Shown here: piece by piece, positions 60,360-64,000 of the stretch | How positions within the stretch are numbered: the first letter of the stretch is position 1 | Layout of the letters: the number at the start of each line of letters is the position of its first letter | Assembly: GCF_009674485.1 (NCBI RefSeq) | Contig: NZ_WKJJ01000004.1 | Location: forward strand, 379,567-443,566 | Source: Pseudoduganella rivuli | GTDB taxonomy: Bacteria > Pseudomonadota > Gammaproteobacteria > Burkholderiales > Burkholderiaceae_D | Length of the DNA stretch: 64,000 nt | Reading direction: 5' to 3' | Translations under genes and position numbers: made by a program | The notes under the pieces: generated by a model | Database searches by the model: none | Told to the model about the DNA's origin: nothing | What the model saw: the letters and a program-made list of their open reading frames with translations, nothing else

Positions 60360-61025
60360 ATGGAACAGGAACCGATCAGCGTGCTGCTGGTGGATGACCA
60401 CACGCTGTTTCGCAGCGGCGTGCGTTCGCTGCTGCAGCGGCACCCGGAATTTTCCGTGGTGGGCGAAGCGGCCGACGGCGTCGAAGGCATCAAGCGCGCG
60501 CAGCAGTTGCAGCCACAAGTGGTGCTGCTGGACTTGAACATGCCGGGCATGTCCGGCCTGGAAACCCTGCAACTGATGCTGCAGGATTGCCCTGACAGCG
60601 CGATCGTCATGCTGACGGTGTCGGAAGATGCGCAAGACCTGGCGGCGGCGCTGCGCGCGGGCGCGTCAGGCTACCTGTTGAAAAATATCGACACCGATGC
60701 GCTGGTGCGGTCGATCCGGCGCGCGGCGGAAGGCCAGACCGTGGTGGCGGAAGCCATGACGGCCAAGCTGGTGGCGCAATTGCAGGGCGGGGCGCAGGGC
60801 GCGGCCAGCGTGTCCGACCTCGACAAGCTGACGCCGCGCGAGCGCGACGTGATCGGCGCCCTGGCCCGGGGCGAAAGCAACAAGATCATTGCGCGCAACC
60901 TGGACCTGTCGGAAAGCACGGTGAAAATCCACGTGCAGAATGTGCTGAAAAAACTCAAGCTCAACAGCCGCGTCCAGGCGGCCGTGTTTGCCGTCGAACA
61001 CGGCATTTCCGGCAGCGAGCGCTGA
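60360..61025 (+). CDS. narL: Nitrate/nitrite response regulator NarL
   Basis: A 221-residue response regulator. The receiver domain has acidic residues in LLVDDHTLFRSGV, the phosphoacceptor aspartate in VVLLDLNMPGMSGLE near 58, and the lysine in GYLLKNID. The LuxR/NarL helix-turn-helix is LTPRERDVIGALARGESNKIIARNLDLSESTVKIHVQNVLKKL near 155-197. GGAAAGG ends six bases before the ATG at 60360; the ATG at 60354 would abut it. It lies 19 bases after narX. Confidence 0.93.
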   Translation: MEQEPISVLLVDDHTLFRSGVRSLLQRHPEFSVVGEAADGVEGIKRAQQLQPQVVLLDLNMPGMSGLETLQLMLQDCPDSAIVMLTVSEDAQDLAAALRAGASGYLLKNIDTDALVRSIRRAAEGQTVVAEAMTAKLVAQLQGGAQGAASVSDLDKLTPRERDVIGALARGESNKIIARNLDLSESTVKIHVQNVLKKLKLNSRVQAAVFAVEHGISGSER

Positions 61026-61050
61026 GCGCCGCGCTGCCGCGTTTCCCCCG

Positions 61051-61299
61051 TCAACCGCAGCAACCGCCGCAGCAGCCGCCCGATGTGCCGGCCTGCTGCG
61101 CGGGATACCCCGCGCGCGCCAGGCTGCCCGCCAGCAATTGCGGTGTCGTGTGCCGTTCGTCGTATTGCACGGTGGCCAGGCAATTCAGCAGCGATACCCG
61201 CACGTCGCCCACACCGCTGATGCCGCCCAGCACGGTGGCCACCAGGTCGGCACAGCCTTCGCTCGTCATGCCATCAATTTTCAGGATTGCGTTTTGCAT
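61051..61299 (-). CDS. HMA (CopZ-like) domain protein with altered metal motif
   Basis: An 82-residue protein of the heavy-metal-associated fold (LKIDGMTSEGCADLVATVL, then VGDVRVSLLNCLATVQYDE). The usual GMTCxxC is GMTSEGC, so the first metal-binding cysteine is serine. Instead, the tail ends GGCCGGCCG with two cysteine pairs. The ATG at 61299 is preferred to an upstream in-frame ATG at 61419, which lacks family support. It is convergent with narL and divergent from the NnrS gene. Metal specificity cannot be inferred. Confidence 0.78.
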   Translation of the reverse strand: MQNAILKIDGMTSEGCADLVATVLGGISGVGDVRVSLLNCLATVQYDERHTTPQLLAGSLARAGYPAQQAGTSGGCCGGCCG

Positions 61300-61405
61300 T
61301 TTCTGACTCCGTCGTGTGTGAAAGTAGGAATGCTTGCCAGCGTATGCGAACCCGGGCGTGGTCGCCATGGGTTTCCCAGGTGCGACGGGAGAATTTTTGA
61401 TTTTC

Positions 61406-61419
61406 TTGACTAAGATCAT
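61406..61419 (+). promoter_or_regulatory. FNR/Dnr-type box upstream of nnrS
   Basis: TTGAC-TAAG-ATCAT matches TTGAT-N4-ATCAA at eight of ten positions. Its centre is 76 bases upstream of the NnrS start and about 113 from the HMA gene start on the other strand, so it may serve both. Confidence 0.55.
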
Positions 61420-61488
61420 CTAATCGAGGAACTGAACTTTGCATGGTTTGTGCAGGCGCAGAGAATGGGATTTTTAAGGACCGTTCAC

Positions 61489-62694
61489 ATGAACCTCTTG
61501 CACATCGATGAACCGCTGGGGCGGCCCGCGGCGGCCACGTTCTGGCAGCACCCGCTCTGGCGCCTGGGCTTCCGTCCCTTTTACCTGGCGACGGCGCTGT
61601 TTGCGGCGCTGGCCATTCCCCTGTGGATCGCCAGCCTCCATGGCTGGCCCGGCGTGGCGCAGGCTTCCCTGCATATCGGGCCGTTATGGCACATGCATGA
61701 AATGGTGTTCGGCATGGCCAGCGCCGTCATTATTGGTTTCCTGTACACGGCAGGCCGCAACTGGACCGGCTTGTGGACGCCGGTGCGGGCGCACCTGGCG
61801 GCGCTGGTGGCGCTATGGGCGGCGGGCCGCATCGCCATGCTGTGCGCGCCGCCCGTGATCGCGGCGGCGGCGGACTGGCTGTTCCTGCCACTGGCCGCAT
61901 GGCCGCTGGCGGGCGTGCTGCGCAAGTCCGGCAACCGCCGCAACTATTTCCTGGTGGGCTTGCTGGCGCTGATGGCGCTGGCCAATGGCGCATTCCATGC
62001 CGGCGCCGCCGGCTGGCTGGCGCTGGACCCGGTGCACGCGATCCAGTCCGCCATCCTGGTGGTGGCGCTGATGATGGCGGCCATCGGCACCCGCATCATT
62101 CCCATGTTTACCCGCAACGGCGTGCCCGGCTGCCAGCCCGTCGTGTCGGTGCGGCTGGACCGCGCGTCGCTGGCGCTGCTGGCGCTCAGCGCTGCGGCGT
62201 GGGCGCTGCGTGCGCCGGGTGCGCTGTTCGGGCCGCTGGCCATCGGCGCCGGCGTGCTGGTGCTGCTGCGGGTGCTGCTGTGGAAGCCGTACAAGACGCT
62301 GCGCCATCCGCTGGTGTGGATACTGCACCTGTCGTATGCGTGGATCGGCGCGGGCATGGTGCTGCTGGCGGCTGCCAGCGCGGGATTGCTGCCATCCAGC
62401 GCCGGGTTCCACGCGCTCGCTGTCGGCGCCATGGCGGGGCTGGTGGTTGGCATGATGACACGCACGGCGCTGGGCCATACGGGCCGGATGTTGCGGGCGG
62501 GGCGCGCGGAAACGGCGATGTTCGTCCTGATCCAGCTGGGCGCGTTCAGCCGCGTGGCGGCCGCGCTATGGCCCGGCCCCGGCGCGGTGTTGCTGGTGGC
62601 CAGCGCGGCCTGCTGGAGCGTGGCGTTTGCCCTGTATGTGCTGGTGTACCTGCCATACCTGGCTGGCGCGAGGATCGATGGCAAGGAGGGGTAA
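61489..62694 (+). CDS. nnrS: NnrS-family haem/copper membrane protein
   Basis: A 401-residue protein with about 12 helices of the NnrS family, which mitigates nitrosative stress and is induced by NO. Histidines typical of the family are in GPLWHMHEMVFGMASAVIIGFL near 64-85, LDPVHAIQSAILV near 181, and MTRTALGHTGRML near 324. The opening PLWRLGFRPFYLATALFA is diagnostic. The ATG at 61489 has AAGGA eight bases upstream; in-frame ATGs at 61450 and 61465 are less favoured. A box of the FNR type precedes it. Confidence 0.88.
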   Translation: MNLLHIDEPLGRPAAATFWQHPLWRLGFRPFYLATALFAALAIPLWIASLHGWPGVAQASLHIGPLWHMHEMVFGMASAVIIGFLYTAGRNWTGLWTPVRAHLAALVALWAAGRIAMLCAPPVIAAAADWLFLPLAAWPLAGVLRKSGNRRNYFLVGLLALMALANGAFHAGAAGWLALDPVHAIQSAILVVALMMAAIGTRIIPMFTRNGVPGCQPVVSVRLDRASLALLALSAAAWALRAPGALFGPLAIGAGVLVLLRVLLWKPYKTLRHPLVWILHLSYAWIGAGMVLLAAASAGLLPSSAGFHALAVGAMAGLVVGMMTRTALGHTGRMLRAGRAETAMFVLIQLGAFSRVAAALWPGPGAVLLVASAACWSVAFALYVLVYLPYLAGARIDGKEG

Positions 62695-62696
62695 TC

Positions 62697-63080
62697 ATGG
62701 AACATGCGGAACTGGAAGCGCCGGTGGCGGATGCCGGCAGCATCGCGTTGTTTGCCGAGGTGCACGATGCGGTCCTGGACCAGGTGGCCGGGCTGCTGCA
62801 ACTGTCGGGCGAGCCGCTGCGGGCCGCGATGGCGGATTTGCTGGACGACCTGGAGCAGGATTTTATTGCGGAAGAACGCATGCTGGCAGCGCTGCACTGC
62901 GCGTCCGCTCCGGGACACATCGCGGAACACGGCAATTTGCTGGCGCGGCTGGCCATGGCTGCCGATGCGGGCACGGAAGTTTGCCACCACGCGCTGCGCG
63001 CGTTGCCGGCGTGGTTCCGAAACCATCTCGACCACTGGGATGCGTTACTGGCCCATGACCTGGGACACGCTGGCAGGTGA
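62697..63080 (+). CDS. Divergent hemerythrin-like protein
   Basis: A 127-residue helical protein. The spacing DFIAEERMLAAL, then GHIAEHGNLLARL, then WFRNHLDHWDALLAHDL follows the hemerythrin pattern HFxxEExLM / HxxxH / WxxxHxxxxD, but the first of these histidines is aspartate here, and HDAV near 23 may supply another ligand. If metal-bound it could carry a di-iron site for O2 or NO. AAGGAGGGG precedes the ATG, three bases after nnrS, so it is co-transcribed with it. Assignment rests on pattern only. Confidence 0.6.
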   Translation: MEHAELEAPVADAGSIALFAEVHDAVLDQVAGLLQLSGEPLRAAMADLLDDLEQDFIAEERMLAALHCASAPGHIAEHGNLLARLAMAADAGTEVCHHALRALPAWFRNHLDHWDALLAHDLGHAGR

Positions 63081-63135
63081 CTGCAAGCCAGGCGCAGCTG
63101 GCGGGAATCGCTGCGCCACAGCGTTTCCCCCCCAG

Positions 63136-63160
63136 GAAAAAGCCCGCGGCTGGCGCGGGC
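63136..63160 (-). terminator. Rho-independent terminator after the third DUF2249 gene
   Basis: Read on the minus strand, GCCCGCG and CGCGGGC pair around a five-base loop and are followed by five T. It lies 57 bases beyond the stop of the DUF2249 gene. Confidence 0.75.
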
Positions 63161-63216
63161 GGAATCCATCGCGTGGATGACAGGAAGAAAACGTCGTCGG
63201 GACGGGGGCTTGCCGC

Positions 63217-63453
63217 TTAACCGCGCCAGATGCGCAATCCGTAGCTGCCGTCAGGCTGCCACCCGCCATCGCGGCGGTAATCGAACTCCTGCAATATGCG
63301 CGCCAGCGGCGGCAAGTCCTCGTCCATGCGAACCTGGATTACGCCGCCGTCCGGCATCAACTCCAGCGCTTCCAGGATCGACAGCAGCGGTTCCGGCGCC
63401 GGCAGGCCGGTCACGTCGACGACGGTGGTGTTGGGGGAGATTGCGGCTTGCAT
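63217..63453 (-). CDS. DUF2249 domain protein (third of three)
   Basis: A 78-residue DUF2249 protein (VVDVTGLPAPEPLLSILEALELM, then IQVRMDEDLPPLARILQEFDYRRDGGWQPDGSYGLRIW). It is clearly paralogous to the protein at 29410-29655, sharing the VTGL-PEP opening and the closing GGWQ-Y-L-IW pattern. The ATG at 63453 has TGGAG upstream; an in-frame start at 63585 would run through the FNR-type box and is rejected. It is monocistronic with its own terminator. Confidence 0.82.
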   Translation of the reverse strand: MQAAISPNTTVVDVTGLPAPEPLLSILEALELMPDGGVIQVRMDEDLPPLARILQEFDYRRDGGWQPDGSYGLRIWRG

Positions 63454-63522
63454 GGTTGGCTCCAGTTGTTGCGGTTGGCATTGATCTGGAGTAATTGTCC
63501 CATTGGCGCGAGTTCCACTTCT

Positions 63523-63536
63523 TTGATGCAAGTCAA
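63523..63536 (-). promoter_or_regulatory. FNR/Dnr-type box upstream of the third DUF2249 gene
   Basis: TTGAT-GCAA-GTCAA matches the FNR consensus at nine of ten positions and is nearly identical to the box at 29716-29729 upstream of the first DUF2249 gene. Its centre is 76 bases from the start codon. Confidence 0.72.
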
Positions 63537-63575
63537 AAGTTCCAAATGTGGCCATGCTGCGCTTGCAAAAAAAAA

Positions 63576-64000
63576 GGTTCTTCACGGATTGCCGGGAAAC
63601 GCTGCTTTGATCTTCAGGAAGAAGAATTCCGAGTCGCGATAGCCATAGGCCATCCGTTTCATTACCTTTATCTTGTTGTTGATGCCCTCGAGCTGGCCGG
63701 TATGCATCGGCCAGCGCATTCGGGCAAGGATACCTTTCCAGTACAACGCAAGTTTTCGGGCAAACCGGATCAGTGGCTCTATAGCGCTGCTCATTGCCAT
63801 GGCTTGCCAGTTACGCCAAGCTGCCCGCCAATGCCAAGGATTGGTTGGCTGCCAGAGTTCCTTCAAGCTCGCCTTCATGACGTAGACCGTCATGAGTGCC
63901 TGGTTTGCCTCCAGTAGTTCAGCCAATTTCGGTGCTTGATCTGATGGCACATTAGCTGGGTTGCGCAGCAACATCCAACGAGCCCGCTTTACATACTGGC
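63576..64000 (-). mobile_element. ISL3-family insertion sequence, left end (partial)
   Basis: The transposase gene runs to the right edge. Just beyond its stop, GGTTCTTCACGG (63576 onward) is a plausible terminal inverted repeat of ISL3 type, immediately preceded by nine A residues, consistent with insertion in an A-tract. The other end is outside the window. Confidence 0.65.
63582..64000 (-). CDS. ISL3-family transposase, C-terminal part (partial)
   Basis: At least 139 residues of an ISL3-type DDE transposase. The frame is open through to base 64000 (QYVKRARWMLLRNPANV), so the internal ATG at 63974 is not the true start. The C-terminal signature, with the catalytic glutamate in HTGQLEGINNKIKVMKRMAYGYRD and FFLKIKAAF, is characteristic of this family. 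The visible part has no stop or frameshift. Confidence 0.85.
   Translation of the reverse strand, partial: QYVKRARWMLLRNPANVPSDQAPKLAELLEANQALMTVYVMKASLKELWQPTNPWHWRAAWRNWQAMAMSSAIEPLIRFARKLALYWKGILARMRWPMHTGQLEGINNKIKVMKRMAYGYRDSEFFFLKIKAAFPGNP

Noticed and set aside
61051..61419. A longer start for the HMA protein at 61419
   Set aside because: The added 40 residues have no family support and would cross the FNR-type box at 61406-61419; the ATG at 61299 begins the HMA fold directly.

Overview
This 64 kb window is GC-rich, densely coded DNA from a betaproteobacterium, most likely in the Oxalobacteraceae (Massilia, Duganella or Pseudoduganella type). That placement is an inference from base composition, the respiratory gene order and the protein families; there is no rRNA or other taxonomic marker. 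No tRNA, rRNA or CRISPR array was seen. Two large functional blocks are joined by a tartrate/dicarboxylate cluster.

Region 1 (1-19.2 kb) is an aromatic amine catabolic island. A class A flavin monooxygenase and a DUF2783 protein come first, followed by an AraC-family regulator facing away from a long co-directional set: tryptophan tryptophylquinone (TTQ) aromatic amine dehydrogenase aauB-mauE-mauD-aauA, two single-haem c-type cytochromes, an aldehyde dehydrogenase, then DUF1329, DUF1302, an MMPL/RND transporter, a Ycf48-like propeller and a chemoreceptor. The layout suggests uptake or sensing of a hydrophobic aromatic amine, periplasmic deamination, and oxidation of the aldehyde. No mauG is present. 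A DUF455 ferritin-like protein and a fatty acid hydroxylase/sterol desaturase follow.

Region 2 (19.1-29.7 kb) holds an orphan duplicated ABC permease, a tartrate/D-malate module (ttuC, dctA, ttuD, divergent LysR), a 62-residue protein with 12 cysteines behind a CueR-type copper promoter, a PLP aminotransferase, and a leftward group ending in a DUF2249 protein.

Region 3 (29.7-64 kb) is an anaerobic and nitrate respiration island. It carries oxygen-independent ubiquinone genes ubiUVT, a DGC zinc protein, a ThDP decarboxylase, class III ribonucleotide reductase with its glycyl-radical loop on a separate gene, quinol NO reductase norB with DUF2249 and SirB genes, narK1, narK2, a Dnr-type regulator, carbonic anhydrase, an ExbB/ExbD-linked group followed by an intact IS1595-family element, narGHJI, a parvulin isomerase, moaA, narXL, an HMA-type protein, an NnrS protein, a hemerythrin-like protein and a third DUF2249 gene. 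An ISL3-family transposase runs off the right edge. FNR/Dnr-like boxes precede ubiU and the divergent DUF2249 gene, nrdD, nnrS and the last DUF2249 gene; an NsrR-like palindrome precedes norB.

The most notable observations are the split anaerobic ribonucleotide reductase, the copper-promoter cysteine-rich peptide, a repeat family that extends NarJ in frame and recurs after narI, a short leader ORF coupled to narX, a shared CCTAGTC motif upstream of narK1, narG and moaA, and an ExbB/ExbD system whose third partner ends in a jelly-roll-like domain.
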